Source of the DNA: Psychrobacter raelei
Lineage (GTDB): Bacteria > Pseudomonadota > Gammaproteobacteria > Pseudomonadales > Moraxellaceae
Assembly: GCF_022631235.3 (NCBI RefSeq)
Contig: NZ_CP093310.2
Location: forward strand, 2,542,001-2,606,000
Reading direction: 5' to 3'
DNA length: 64,000 nucleotides
The notes under the pieces: model-generated
Told to the model about the DNA's origin: nothing
The model's input: only the letters and a program-made list of their open reading frames with translations
The model's database searches: none
Made by a program: the position numbers and the translations under genes
Shown: positions 53,835 through 62,352 of the stretch, piece after piece
Position numbering within the stretch: the stretch's first letter is position 1
How the letters are laid out: every line of letters begins with the position of its first letter

Positions 53835-56813
53835 ATGGCACACGAACACATTAAGATTCGCGGCGCACGCACCCACAACCTAAAAAATATCGACATTGAC
53901 ATTCCTCGTGATAAATTTGTGGTGATCACCGGCTTGTCAGGCTCGGGTAAATCGTCCTTAGCATTTGACACCTTGTATGCAGAAGGCCAGCGCCGTTATG
54001 TCGAAAGCTTATCGGCGTATGCGCGTCAGTTCTTATCACAAATGGACAAGCCTGAGGTCGATAGCATCGAAGGCTTATCTCCTGCCATTGCCATTGAACA
54101 AAAATCAACCAACCACAACCCCCGCTCGACAGTGGGTACCATTACCGAGATTTACGACTACCTGCGCCTGCTTTATGCCCGCGTCGGCACCCCATTTTGT
54201 CCGGTGCATAACCTACCCATGGTGGCACAGACCATTACTGAGATGGTCGATGATATTATGGCGCTGCCTGAAGACACCAAGCTGATGATTTTAGCGCCTG
54301 TGATTCGTGACCGCAAAGGCGAGCATGTAGTGCTGCTTGAGCAATTGGTCGGTCAAGGTTTTGTGCGTGTGCGTGTGGATGGCCACGTTTATGATATGGA
54401 TGAGCTGCCTGCGCTTGAGAAGAATAAAAAACACACCATTGAGGTGGTGGTCGACCGCTTTAAAGTCCGTGATGATTTAGGCAATCGCGTGGCAGAGAGC
54501 TTAGAGACGGCGCTGCGCTTAGGCGGTGATTTGGCTATTTTGCATTATATGGATGGCAACCCCAATCCCGATGCGTCAAACCAAGATAGCGATGATCAAG
54601 TATTGTCCGCCAAGCATTCTTGCCCAGTCTGTGACCGCGCGGTCTCAGAGCTTGAGCCTCGCCTGTTTAGTTTTAACAACCCGTATGGCGCCTGCCCTGC
54701 CTGTGATGGTCTCGGCAAACGTCAATACTTCTCTGCTGACAAATTAGTCACCAATACTGAAAAATCCTTAAACCAAGGGGCGATTAATGGTTGGGATAAG
54801 CGCCATGCTTATTACTTTGGTTTATTAAGCACGGTGGCCAATCATTTTAATATTGATATGGATACCCCGTGGCAAGAGCTGGATAAAGCACACCGCGATA
54901 TTATCTTAAATGGCTCAGGCAAAGAGAAAGTCGAATTTAACTTTACTGATGAGCGGGGGCGTAAAACCAAAAAGACCACCCCATTTGAAGGGGTACTGCC
55001 GTATCTTGAGCGCCGTTATGCCAAGACCCAAAGTAACTTTGTACGTGACGAGCTGGCCAAATACTTAGCTGACACCACCTGTAACGTCTGTGATGGCGCA
55101 CGTCTTAATGAGATTGCCCGTAACGTGCGTGTCGATGACAAAGGCATTGCTGATATCGTGCAAATGTCGATTGGCGATGCCGCAGATTATTATGCCGACT
55201 TAAAAATGTCAGGCGCCAAAGGCGAAATTAGTGAAAAGATTTTTAAAGAAATCAACGAGCGCCTAAACTTCTTAGTCAGCGTCGGTCTAGATTATCTTAA
55301 CCTTGCCCGCTCTGCCGAAACTTTATCAGGCGGTGAGGCTCAGCGTATTCGTCTGGCCAGCCAAATTGGTGCGGGTCTCATGGGCGTGATGTATGTGCTC
55401 GATGAGCCGTCTATTGGTCTGCACCAACGTGACAATGACCGCCTGCTTCAAACTCTAACTCGCCTACGTGACTTGGGCAACACCGTATTGGTGGTTGAGC
55501 ATGATGAAGATGCCATTCGCCAAGCTGACCACGTGATTGACATCGGTGTCGGTGCCGGTGTGCATGGTGGTCATGTGATTGCACAAGGTACGATGCAAGA
55601 GATTATGGATGTGGAAGAGTCGCTAACCGGTCAGTATCTGTCCGGTAAAAAAGAGATTGCCATTCCTAAGGTGCGTCACAAAGCCAAAACCATTGATCTA
55701 AATAATCCGCCAGAAAAAGCGCGCATTATGCCAATGGGCAAAGCCAAAGCGGCCGCTGCGGCAAAAGAGGCGAAGAACAAAAAGCCAAAAGCGAAAAACA
55801 TTGTGCCGATGCAAATTGAGCTAAAAGGCGCCAACGGCAACAACTTACAAGATGTGGATTTGACCATTCCAATCGGTACCTTTACCTGTGTCACAGGGGT
55901 ATCAGGCTCAGGCAAATCAACACTGATTAACCGCACCTTGATGCCGCTTGCTGCCACTCAGTTAAATAACGCCTCGACCTTAATTCCCGATAAATACGAC
56001 AGCATTACTGGTCTTGAGTATCTAGATAAGATGGTCGATATTGACCAAAGCCCTATCGGTCGTACGCCTCGCTCTAACCCAGCGACCTATACTGGCGTAT
56101 TCACTCCAATTCGTGACTTATTCTCACAGACCCAAGAAGCCAAAGCCCGTGGTTATAAAGCCGGCCGCTTTAGCTTTAACGTCAAAGGCGGACGCTGTGA
56201 GACCTGTCAGGGTGATGGCCTGATTAAAGTGGAAATGCACTTCTTACCGGATATGTACGTGCCGTGTGACATCTGTCATGGCAAGCGCTACAACCGTGAG
56301 ACGCTTGAGATTCATTACAAAGGCAAGAGCATCGCTGAAGTGCTTGACATGACGGTTGAAGATGCCACTGAGTTCTTCTCAGCCATTCCGCCGATTCATC
56401 GTCGTCTGCAAGCATTAATGGATGTGGGCTTAAGCTACATCCGCTTAGGTCAGTCTGCACCGACGTTATCGGGCGGTGAAGCTCAGCGTGTGAAGCTGGC
56501 ACGTGAGCTTGCCAAGCGTGATACCGGTCAGACGCTGTATATCTTGGATGAGCCGACCACTGGTCTGCATTTCCATGATATCTATAAGCTGCTCAACATC
56601 CTGCACACCTTACGTGATAAGGGCAACACCATTGTGGTGATTGAGCATAACTTGGATGTGATTAAGACCGCGGACTGGATTGTGGACTTGGGCCCTGAAG
56701 GTGGTAAAAACGGCGGCATGATTATCGCTGAAGGTACGCCTGAAGATGTAGCGAATACCAAAGAGTCGTTCACTGGTCAGTTCTTAAAGCCCATGCTTGA
56801 TAAAGCGTCGTAG
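53835..56813 (+). CDS. uvrA: Excinuclease ABC subunit A
   Basis: UvrA finds DNA lesions and loads UvrB in nucleotide excision repair. The 992-residue protein has two ABC modules: Walker [21 protein letters not shown] (about 32) and [15 protein letters not shown] (about 690), signatures LSGGEAQRI and [10 protein letters not shown], and zinc-finger Cys pairs (CPVC...[20 protein letters not shown]...CDICHG). It is about 50 longer than E. coli UvrA (940), partly due to an Ala/Lys-rich insert (about 634-655) between the modules. AAAAGG precedes the ATG. Confidence 0.97.
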   Translation: MAHEHIKIRGARTHNLKNIDIDIPRDKFVVITGLSGSGKSSLAFDTLYAEGQRRYVESLSAYARQFLSQMDKPEVDSIEGLSPAIAIEQKSTNHNPRSTVGTITEIYDYLRLLYARVGTPFCPVHNLPMVAQTITEMVDDIMALPEDTKLMILAPVIRDRKGEHVVLLEQLVGQGFVRVRVDGHVYDMDELPALEKNKKHTIEVVVDRFKVRDDLGNRVAESLETALRLGGDLAILHYMDGNPNPDASNQDSDDQVLSAKHSCPVCDRAVSELEPRLFSFNNPYGACPACDGLGKRQYFSADKLVTNTEKSLNQGAINGWDKRHAYYFGLLSTVANHFNIDMDTPWQELDKAHRDIILNGSGKEKVEFNFTDERGRKTKKTTPFEGVLPYLERRYAKTQSNFVRDELAKYLADTTCNVCDGARLNEIARNVRVDDKGIADIVQMSIGDAADYYADLKMSGAKGEISEKIFKEINERLNFLVSVGLDYLNLARSAETLSGGEAQRIRLASQIGAGLMGVMYVLDEPSIGLHQRDNDRLLQTLTRLRDLGNTVLVVEHDEDAIRQADHVIDIGVGAGVHGGHVIAQGTMQEIMDVEESLTGQYLSGKKEIAIPKVRHKAKTIDLNNPPEKARIMPMGKAKAAAAAKEAKNKKPKAKNIVPMQIELKGANGNNLQDVDLTIPIGTFTCVTGVSGSGKSTLINRTLMPLAATQLNNASTLIPDKYDSITGLEYLDKMVDIDQSPIGRTPRSNPATYTGVFTPIRDLFSQTQEAKARGYKAGRFSFNVKGGRCETCQGDGLIKVEMHFLPDMYVPCDICHGKRYNRETLEIHYKGKSIAEVLDMTVEDATEFFSAIPPIHRRLQALMDVGLSYIRLGQSAPTLSGGEAQRVKLARELAKRDTGQTLYILDEPTTGLHFHDIYKLLNILHTLRDKGNTIVVIEHNLDVIKTADWIVDLGPEGGKNGGMIIAEGTPEDVANTKESFTGQFLKPMLDKAS

Positions 56814-57215
56814 ATTGTTTTTGAGTGTTTGAATAAGAAAAAGGCCGTCCTGATTGGGATGGCCTTTTTTGTGGGGGTTATTTGGTAGCTTTTCCCGCTT
56901 TTCGCTACTATCTTGGTTAACCAATACTCAGTTGCAAAAAAATTATTGCAATAATAAATAGTAACTTTAAATTTAAAGAGTAGTCAATAGAGTACTATAC
57001 GTTTTACACTCACTATTGAAAATGATATGAAATTGTTCAGTGAGTAAAATAAATACAATATAATTATTTATTCTCTGTTTATACGTAAATGCATAGAGTA
57101 ATTTTTACTGTTATATTGTAGATAGTTTTAATAAAATCAGAAAAATCAAAAGTTACACATTAAGTATTAAGTTTAAATAAAACTTATTGAGAACTTCTAA
57201 TGGAGCAGAATTAGT
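56814..57215. other. AT-rich left margin of the accessory island
   Basis: After the uvrA terminator the base composition drops sharply. The segment holds A/T runs and the near-palindrome TTATTGCAATAA, and should carry the promoter of the DUF262 gene. No attachment site, tRNA or recombinase gene is seen. Confidence 0.55.
56838..56870 (+). terminator. uvrA terminator
   Basis: AAAAAGGCCGTCC / GGGATGGCCTTTTTT stem (one G-T pair) with a 5-nt loop and a T run. Confidence 0.85.
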
Positions 57216-58376
57216 ATGAATAGAATAGATGGTGAAGTCTTCATTAAAGACAAAGTGAAGATAGAAGTAACAGATATGACTGAAGAAGAGATAAACGCTA
57301 AATATAAAAGAGGTGAAATAAGAATTGTCACAGAGCAAGCAAGATATCCAGTTAAAAGTATAAAGGCCATGCTTGATAGTGGAGATTATAAGCTAAACCC
57401 TGAGTATCAGAGAAGAAAAAGATGGGATAACGGAAGAAAGTCTAGATTAATAGAGTCCTTCATAATGAACGTACCATTACCCCCTGTATTTCTTTATGAA
57501 TACGATTATTCTAAATATGAAGTCATGGATGGCTTACAACGTTTAACTACAGTATATGATTACTATAGTGGTAATTTTGCCTTAGAAAATTTAGGTTACT
57601 GGAAGGAATTAGAAGGAAAGAAATACGATGAACTACCTATAGAAGTACAAAAAGGTATAGATAGGAGATATATATCTTCGATTGTATTGCTTGAAGAAAC
57701 AGCGAAAACTCCTGAAGAAGCTGAAGAGTTAAAACAAATTGTATTTGAACGTTTGAATAGTGGGGGTGAAAAACTGACCCCACAAGAGACTAGAAACGCA
57801 CTTTATAATGGACGATTTAATCAACTGTGTATAAAGCTTTCACAGAATGAAAAGTTTAGAACTATGTGGCAGATTCCTTTAGAAAGTGATGGAGAAGAAG
57901 AGCTTCTTACTAGTGAAGCTTACAGAAAGATGGACGATGTAGAGTTAGTACTTAGATTTTTTGCTTATCGCTTTATTGATGACTTAACTGGAACAGTTGA
58001 AGACTTTCTAGACGAATATTTAAAGCAAGCTAATAGTTTCCCAGAAGCAACGATTAAGGCTTTGGAGAGTTTATTTAATGATGTTGTCGATACAGTTTAT
58101 CGTATATTTGGTGATGAAGCATTTTTCTCTCCTGTATATGAAAGGAGAGTAACAAAGCCTCAAAAGGCTATATACGACCCTTTAATGCAGTCGGTAGCTA
58201 AACATATTGAGTTGAAAGATAAACTTTTGTTATCAGCAGATAGAATTGAAAATAGTAAATATAATCAGCCTACAGTTTTAGACGGTGAAAGGTTATTTTA
58301 TGGACGCAATACAAGTCCATCAGTAATCAAAGCAAGAATAGAGTATTTTGATAATTTATTTGCACCTTATTTATAG
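57216..58376 (+). CDS. DUF262 domain protein (GmrS/ParB-like), partner of a HEPN nuclease
   Basis: A 386-residue protein of the DUF262 superfamily. The family motifs are visible: NPEYQRRKRWD (QR...W, about residues 62-72), VMDGLQRLTT (the DGQQR motif, here DGLQR, about 106-115) and FERLNSGGEKLTPQETRNAL (about 176-195). DUF262 domains are ParB-like nucleotidases found in GmrSD, SspE and other anti-phage systems. The DUF1524 HNH half of GmrSD is missing, so cleavage would be left to the partner. GGAG lies 10 bases before the ATG. The HEPN gene starts 12 bases after the stop. The gene is markedly AT-rich compared with its flanks. It appears intact although its partner is destroyed. Confidence 0.85.
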   Translation: MNRIDGEVFIKDKVKIEVTDMTEEEINAKYKRGEIRIVTEQARYPVKSIKAMLDSGDYKLNPEYQRRKRWDNGRKSRLIESFIMNVPLPPVFLYEYDYSKYEVMDGLQRLTTVYDYYSGNFALENLGYWKELEGKKYDELPIEVQKGIDRRYISSIVLLEETAKTPEEAEELKQIVFERLNSGGEKLTPQETRNALYNGRFNQLCIKLSQNEKFRTMWQIPLESDGEEELLTSEAYRKMDDVELVLRFFAYRFIDDLTGTVEDFLDEYLKQANSFPEATIKALESLFNDVVDTVYRIFGDEAFFSPVYERRVTKPQKAIYDPLMQSVAKHIELKDKLLLSADRIENSKYNQPTVLDGERLFYGRNTSPSVIKARIEYFDNLFAPYL

Positions 58377-58388
58377 TGGGTTGTTGAT

Positions 58389-58739
58389 ATGCAGGACGAA
58401 ACTTTAGAACTATTTATTAAAGATATTAGAAGTATTAGAGATTATTTACAACATATCAGACTTATAGATAGTATCGGTACTGTAAGTCAAAGTTCGACTA
58501 ACAATGAGCTCATTCAATATAGAGAGCACTTAAATGGATTTCGTGTTTCAAAAAAAATATTTGAGTATAAATCCCTAATAATTTCGTTATATGGAATTTT
58601 AGAGAAACATATAGGTGAATGGATTGAAGAGTTTATCAATAAAGTGCCCGAAATTGTTAGTAACTATAATAATTTACCAGAAAAGTTTCGTGATAATCAT
58701 TTTTATTTATCAGCGAAATTACTTACACTCGTTAGTGAG
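58389..58739 (+). pseudogene. HEPN-family nuclease (MAE_28990/MAE_18760-like), N-terminal fragment
   Basis: The first 117 codons of the HEPN gene, starting at ATG 58389. The helical start (ELFIKDIRSIRDYLQHIRLID, then SLIISLYGILEKHIGEWIEEF) matches the first HEPN helices of the MAE_28990 group, which is regularly encoded beside DUF262 proteins. The IS3-family element begins at 58740, after codon GAG. Reading continues into the element for seven residues, to a stop at 58758. The missing parts lie at 60269-60548 and 61750-62042. Confidence 0.78.
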
Positions 58740-58810
58740 TGTAACTATCCCCTAAAATAACACAGCTCAAACGTAGAATTTCTTATAAAATACGCATAAG
58801 GAGTTTTAAT

Positions 58811-59071
58811 ATGAGCAAACGAATGACCGAGACCCAAATAGTATCAATATTAAAAGAAGCAGAAGCTGGGATATCTGCTAAAGAGCTGTGCCGTAAATAC
58901 GGGGTAGCTAGCTCGACATTTTACAAATGGAAGTCTAAATACGGCGGTATGGAAGCCTCTGATGTCAAACGACTAAAAGAGCTTGAAGAAGAAAACCGTA
59001 GGCTTAAACAGATGTATGCTGATTTAAGCCTTAAAGCGCAAATGCAGGAAGATATCATAAAAAAGCTATAG
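58811..59071 (+). CDS. IS3-family transposase OrfA
   Basis: An 86-residue helix-turn-helix protein (MTETQIVSILKEAEAG, ELCRKYGVASSTFYKWKSKYGG) with a leucine-zipper tail (KRLKELEEENRRLKQMYADL). This is the DNA-binding half of an IS407/IS3-type transposase. The run AAAAAAG at 59059-59065, near its 3' end, allows -1 frameshifting into orfB. GGAG lies 8 bases before the ATG. Confidence 0.92.
   Translation: MSKRMTETQIVSILKEAEAGISAKELCRKYGVASSTFYKWKSKYGGMEASDVKRLKELEEENRRLKQMYADLSLKAQMQEDIIKKL
59059..59065 (+). promoter_or_regulatory. Programmed -1 frameshift site (A6G) of the IS3 element
   Basis: AAAAAAG near the end of orfA. Slipping one base back gives KKAIAPVPERKVWAQ and an open frame straight into orfB, which lies in the -1 frame. 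Such sites are standard for IS3 elements. Confidence 0.75.
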
Positions 59072-59148
59072 CGCCTGTACCCGAGCGCAAAGTCTGGGCG
59101 CAAGAATTACAGGCGCAGTATGATGTCAGCATTGCAGTTAGTTGTCAG

Positions 59149-59886
59149 GTGGTCTGTATGAGTCGAACCGCTTACTACTATAAGCCTAAGCTACCTGATG
59201 ATAGTGAGATTATTGATGTCTTAAACAAGCTTACTGACAAGCACAATCGTTGGGGTTTCCCAAAGTGTTTTAAGCGTATACGCAAGCTTGGCTACTCATG
59301 GAATCACAAGCGAGTACACCGTGTTTATACCGCGTTAAACTTAAACCTACGCCGTAAGTCTAAAAGACGGCTACCAACGCGCAACCCTAAGCCGCTAAGT
59401 GTGCCAAACGCATTGGGTCATACTTGGTCTATGGACTTTATGAGCGATAAGCTGCACAACAATATTCGCTTTCGAACCTTTAATGTGATTGATGATTACA
59501 ACCGTGAAGTATTAGGCATTGATATTGGTACCAGTATGCCTTCACTCCGAGTAATTCGCTACCTTGACCAGCTAGCCGAGTGGCATGGCTATCCTAAGCA
59601 AATTCGTGTGGATAACGGCAGTGAGTTTACATCTAGCACATTCACTGATTGGGCATCAGCTCACGGCATCTATATTGACTATATCGAGCCTGGCTGTCCT
59701 TATCAGAATGCTTATATTGAACGGTTTAATCGCAGTTATCGTAATGAGGTTTTAGACTGCTACCTTTTCAACAATTTAAACGAGGTTAGTAAGCTGACTG
59801 AGGATTGGATCAAGGTTTATAACACCGAAAGACCCCATGATTCACTTAATGATATGACACCTGCTGAGTACAGGCAGGTGGCTTAA
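59149..59886 (+). CDS. IS3-family transposase OrfB (DDE catalytic part)
   Basis: The rve-type integrase core of the transposase, 245 residues from the first ATG; in the OrfAB fusion it extends back to the slip site at 59059. The DDE triad is visible: TWSMDFMSD (Asp), IRVDNGSEF (Asp) and NAYIERFNRSYRNE (Glu). PHDSLNDMTPAEYRQ is the conserved C terminus. It is full length and may be active. Confidence 0.92.
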   Translation: MVCMSRTAYYYKPKLPDDSEIIDVLNKLTDKHNRWGFPKCFKRIRKLGYSWNHKRVHRVYTALNLNLRRKSKRRLPTRNPKPLSVPNALGHTWSMDFMSDKLHNNIRFRTFNVIDDYNREVLGIDIGTSMPSLRVIRYLDQLAEWHGYPKQIRVDNGSEFTSSTFTDWASAHGIYIDYIEPGCPYQNAYIERFNRSYRNEVLDCYLFNNLNEVSKLTEDWIKVYNTERPHDSLNDMTPAEYRQVA

Positions 59887-60267
59887 TTATTCTACGATGA
59901 TGTTGTGTTAAGAATGGGGTATTTACAGCTATCCTAAGCAAATTCGTGTGGATAACGGCAGTGAGTTTACATCTAGCACATTCACTGATTGGGCATCAGC
60001 TCACGGCATCTATATTGACTATATCGAGCCTGGCTGTCCTTATCAGAATGCTTATATTGAACGGTTTAATCGCAGTTATCGTAATGAGGTTTTAGACTGC
60101 TACCTTTTCAACAATTTAAACGAGGTTAGTAAGCTGACTGAGGATTGGATCAAGGTTTATAACACCGAAAGACCCCATGATTCACTTAATGATATGACAC
60201 CTGCTGAGTACAGGCAGGTGGCTTAATTATTCTACGATGATGTTGTGTTAAGAATGGGGTATTTACA
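59588..60267 (+). repeat. 340-bp tandem duplication of the IS3 3' end
   Basis: 59588-59927 and 59928-60267 appear identical at an offset of 340 bases. The unit begins inside orfB (GCTATCCTAAGC) and ends at the IS right end (TATTTACA). Each copy has a complete right terminus, so the element has two alternative right ends. Confidence 0.93.
59932..60226 (+). pseudogene. Partial second copy of IS3 orfB
   Basis: The duplicated C-terminal third of OrfB (from IRVDNGSEFTS to PAEYRQVA). It keeps the last Asp and Glu of the DDE triad but lacks the first Asp, so it cannot be a transposase. A GTG at 59948 opens the frame. Confidence 0.88.
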
Positions 60268-60268
60268 G

Positions 60269-60548
60269 AAGCATGTGAAAATAGCTGAAGCTTTAAACTA
60301 TTTAGACATAAAATTAACCCCTAAGCTTAAAGCTATAGGTCAACGTTCAGGTGGGTTTTTAAGTAGCAACTCAACAGATACAATAAATACAAGTGAAAAT
60401 TTTTTCAATTTAGTTGATGATATTGTATCTCGTAGAAATGATATTGCTCATGGTCAGCATATAGATAATATTTTAAGTATTGAAGAGTTGCATAATTATG
60501 TTGATTATCTCGAAGGCTATGGTCGTGCGGTATTTGAAACTTTAATTG
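60269..60548 (+). pseudogene. HEPN-family nuclease, middle fragment with the RxxxxH motif
   Basis: Starting with AAG at 60269 this frame continues the N-terminal fragment (…LVSE / KHVKIAEALNYLDIKL…). It carries the HEPN signature VSRRNDIAHG: R-N-D-I-A-H is the Rx4-6H ribonuclease motif (Arg173/His178 in the rebuilt protein). The fragment ends at 60548 where the IS4 element begins, within a 9-bp target repeat CTTTAATTG. Confidence 0.78.
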
Positions 60549-61740
60549 CTCTGCACACGACAAAAAAAACAAAAAAGTCTGTTAAAGCAAAGGCATAATA
60601 GTGATTTTTAAGACGAATCAGACCATGCCAAACTTTAACAGACTTAGTGAAACTTTAACCCAAAACCTGAGTATGAACAAGGCAAGAATCACATGTTTGA
60701 GCCTAATGATAATAGCCCTGATTACTGCTCAAAGCAGTAATCTTAAAAAAAATAGCAAGACACCTCCCTAAGGGTGGCAAGACCGACAGCCACTATCGCA
60801 GACTACAGCGATTTTTTGCCGAAGCGAGGATAGACTACGATCAATTAGCTTTAATGATATATCGACTATTTGGGCTAGGCAAAGTCACCTTAACCATTGA
60901 CCGCACCAACTGGAAATGGGGTAAAAGTAACCTCAACATCTTTATGCTAGGGGTGGTATATAAAGGGATAGCCATCCCCTTATACTGGCAAATGCTAGAT
61001 AAGCGAGGTAATACAAACCATCTTGAACGCTGTGAACTTATTGAGCGGTTTATCAAACAATTTGGCAAAGATAACCTTGAGATGATAGTAGCGGACAGAG
61101 AGTTTGTTGGCGAAAAATGGTTTAACTGGCTCACCAATAATCACATACCCTTTGCCATACGGATTAAGAAGAACAGTAAAGTTAAGAATCATCATGGCAA
61201 GTTGGTACAGATTAAAGAGTTATTGCGCCATGTTAGCCATCAAGAAACATATCGACATGGGCGAATACTGACTGTCGATGGTTGTTTGGTTCGAGTATTT
61301 GCCAAGCGTGATAAAGACTATGGTTTAGTGATTGTCGCAACCAATCAACTAGAAACAGTGGATGCGATGACAAGCTATGCTAAGCGTTGGGAGATTGAGA
61401 CTTTATTTGCTTGTTTAAAGGGGCGTGGCTTTAATCTTGAAGATACCCACTTAACCCATCTTGATCGGGTCAGTAAATTAGTCGCAGTGAACGCCTTAGC
61501 ATTTTGTTGGGCTTATCATGTCGGTATTTATAAAGACAAAGATAAGCCGTTAAAACGCAAGTTGAAGTCAAACGCTCGACCTCAAGCCAGTTTGTTTGTG
61601 CTTGGCCTGGATGTGTTGATTGAGGGCCTGCGCTTGGTGTTTTTTAACAATGATAAGACTGTACTTCGACAGTTAGTTAGCTTTTTAACCCCTAAACCTA
61701 TGAAAATTGGGTGGGGATAATTTTTTTGTCGTGTGCAGAG
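60549..61740 (+). mobile_element. IS4-family insertion sequence
   Basis: A 1192-base element with exact 20-bp terminal inverted repeats (60549-60568 and 61721-61740, starting CTCTGCACACGAC) and a 9-bp target duplication CTTTAATTG (60540-60548 and 61741-61749). It encodes one DDE transposase with a frameshift near the start. It lies inside the HEPN gene, in the orientation of the host gene. Confidence 0.93.
60625..61720 (+). pseudogene. IS4-family transposase with a poly-A frameshift
   Basis: ATG 60625 opens a frame (MPNFNRLSETLTQNLSMNKA) that stops at 60771 after 48 residues. Removing one A from the run of eight at 60745-60752 joins it to the long frame (IARHLPKGGKTDSHYRRLQRFF…), giving about 364 residues. 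The DDE residues are visible: LTIDRTNWKWG (Asp), MIVADREFVGEKWF (Asp) and YAKRWEIETLFACLKGRGFNLEDTH (Glu, YREK-like motif). An internal ATG at 60854 gives 288 residues. The frameshift may be inactivating, or may be bypassed by slippage on the A run. Confidence 0.83.
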
Positions 61741-62042
61741 CTTTAATTGATAAATTAAATGAGCTTGAAGCCGAGCATTTGTGCAAGGAGATAAATAATA
61801 TAAAGGGTTTTTTTGGAAATGGTTCAGTTTTATGTTTTGAAACTGAGAATAGTGAGGTATGTTTAGGTGATTTTTTTATAGTTAAACAGCTAGATGGTAC
61901 TTATGTAAAAAAAGAGGTACTAGAAATCCAAAAGGATAAGGTAAACTTTGAAAAGTTGTCGATAACGAGTCCTGAAGATATCGGAGTGAATTTAGGTGGT
62001 GGAATCTCAAAAGGGCAAAGCTTCTATATTTTTAATAAATAA
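61741..62042 (+). pseudogene. HEPN-family nuclease, C-terminal fragment
   Basis: After the second target-repeat copy (61741-61749), the frame resumes as DKLNELEAEHLCKEINNIKGFF and ends at TAA 62042. The last 65 residues (CLGDFFIVKQLDGTYVKKEVLEIQKD…GVNLGGGISKGQSFYIF) look like a small beta barrel similar to EF-Tu domain II. Joined to 58389-58739 and 60269-60548, the gene is 924 bases, 307 codons plus stop, with no frame disruption. Confidence 0.75.
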
Positions 62043-62352
62043 ATTAAGTATGAATAACCTCTTTAATTTTGAACTATTATTTACTTAGTTAATAGACAAA
62101 GTTGAATAGAGCTTGTGGCATCCAACATAGCTATCATAACTGAACTAACAGTGCCCATGCCCCAAAAAAGATTGCTCTTCGGTTACCTACTAAGCGGTGC
62201 CTACCTTGATACCTTAGGTTTGTCTTATGAAGGCATCTCTAATAAAGAGAGTCCAAACTTCTTAAAAGTTCATTCTTTTAAGTTAATATAAAGCCATGGT
62301 TTCTTAGATAAAACTCATATTCTACTCTATCGCTTAAAGACCGAGAAACACT
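62043..62352. other. Right margin of the accessory island
   Basis: A 310-base AT-rich segment. It includes a 44-codon open frame (62157-62291, starting MPQKRLLFGYLL) that I do not recognise; it could be the remnant of a larger gene. No tRNA or attachment repeat is seen. Confidence 0.5.

Larger units (their letters stand above)
58740..60267 (+). mobile_element. IS3-family element (IS407-like group) with a duplicated 3' end
   Basis: The left end TGTAACTATCCCC (58740) and the inverted right end (TGTAAATACCCC read from 60267 inward) match over about 40 bases with gaps. The coding part has the IS3 orfA/orfB overlap and a DDE transposase. The total is 1528 bases, but 340 of them are a tandem copy of the right end, so the normal unit would be about 1188. 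No clean target duplication flanks it (GAG at left, GAA at right). It interrupts the HEPN gene. Confidence 0.85.

Noticed and set aside
56814..57215. Prophage or integrative-element boundary at the island's left side
   Set aside because: No integrase, tRNA end or direct attachment repeat was found; the island seems to be a small insertion of a defence-type gene pair.
60995..61195. Minus-strand frames inside the IS4 transposase
   Set aside because: They are shadows of the transposase frame without ribosome sites.
58740..61740. A single composite transposon formed by the two insertion sequences
   Set aside because: They belong to different families with different ends, and each independently interrupts the same HEPN frame.
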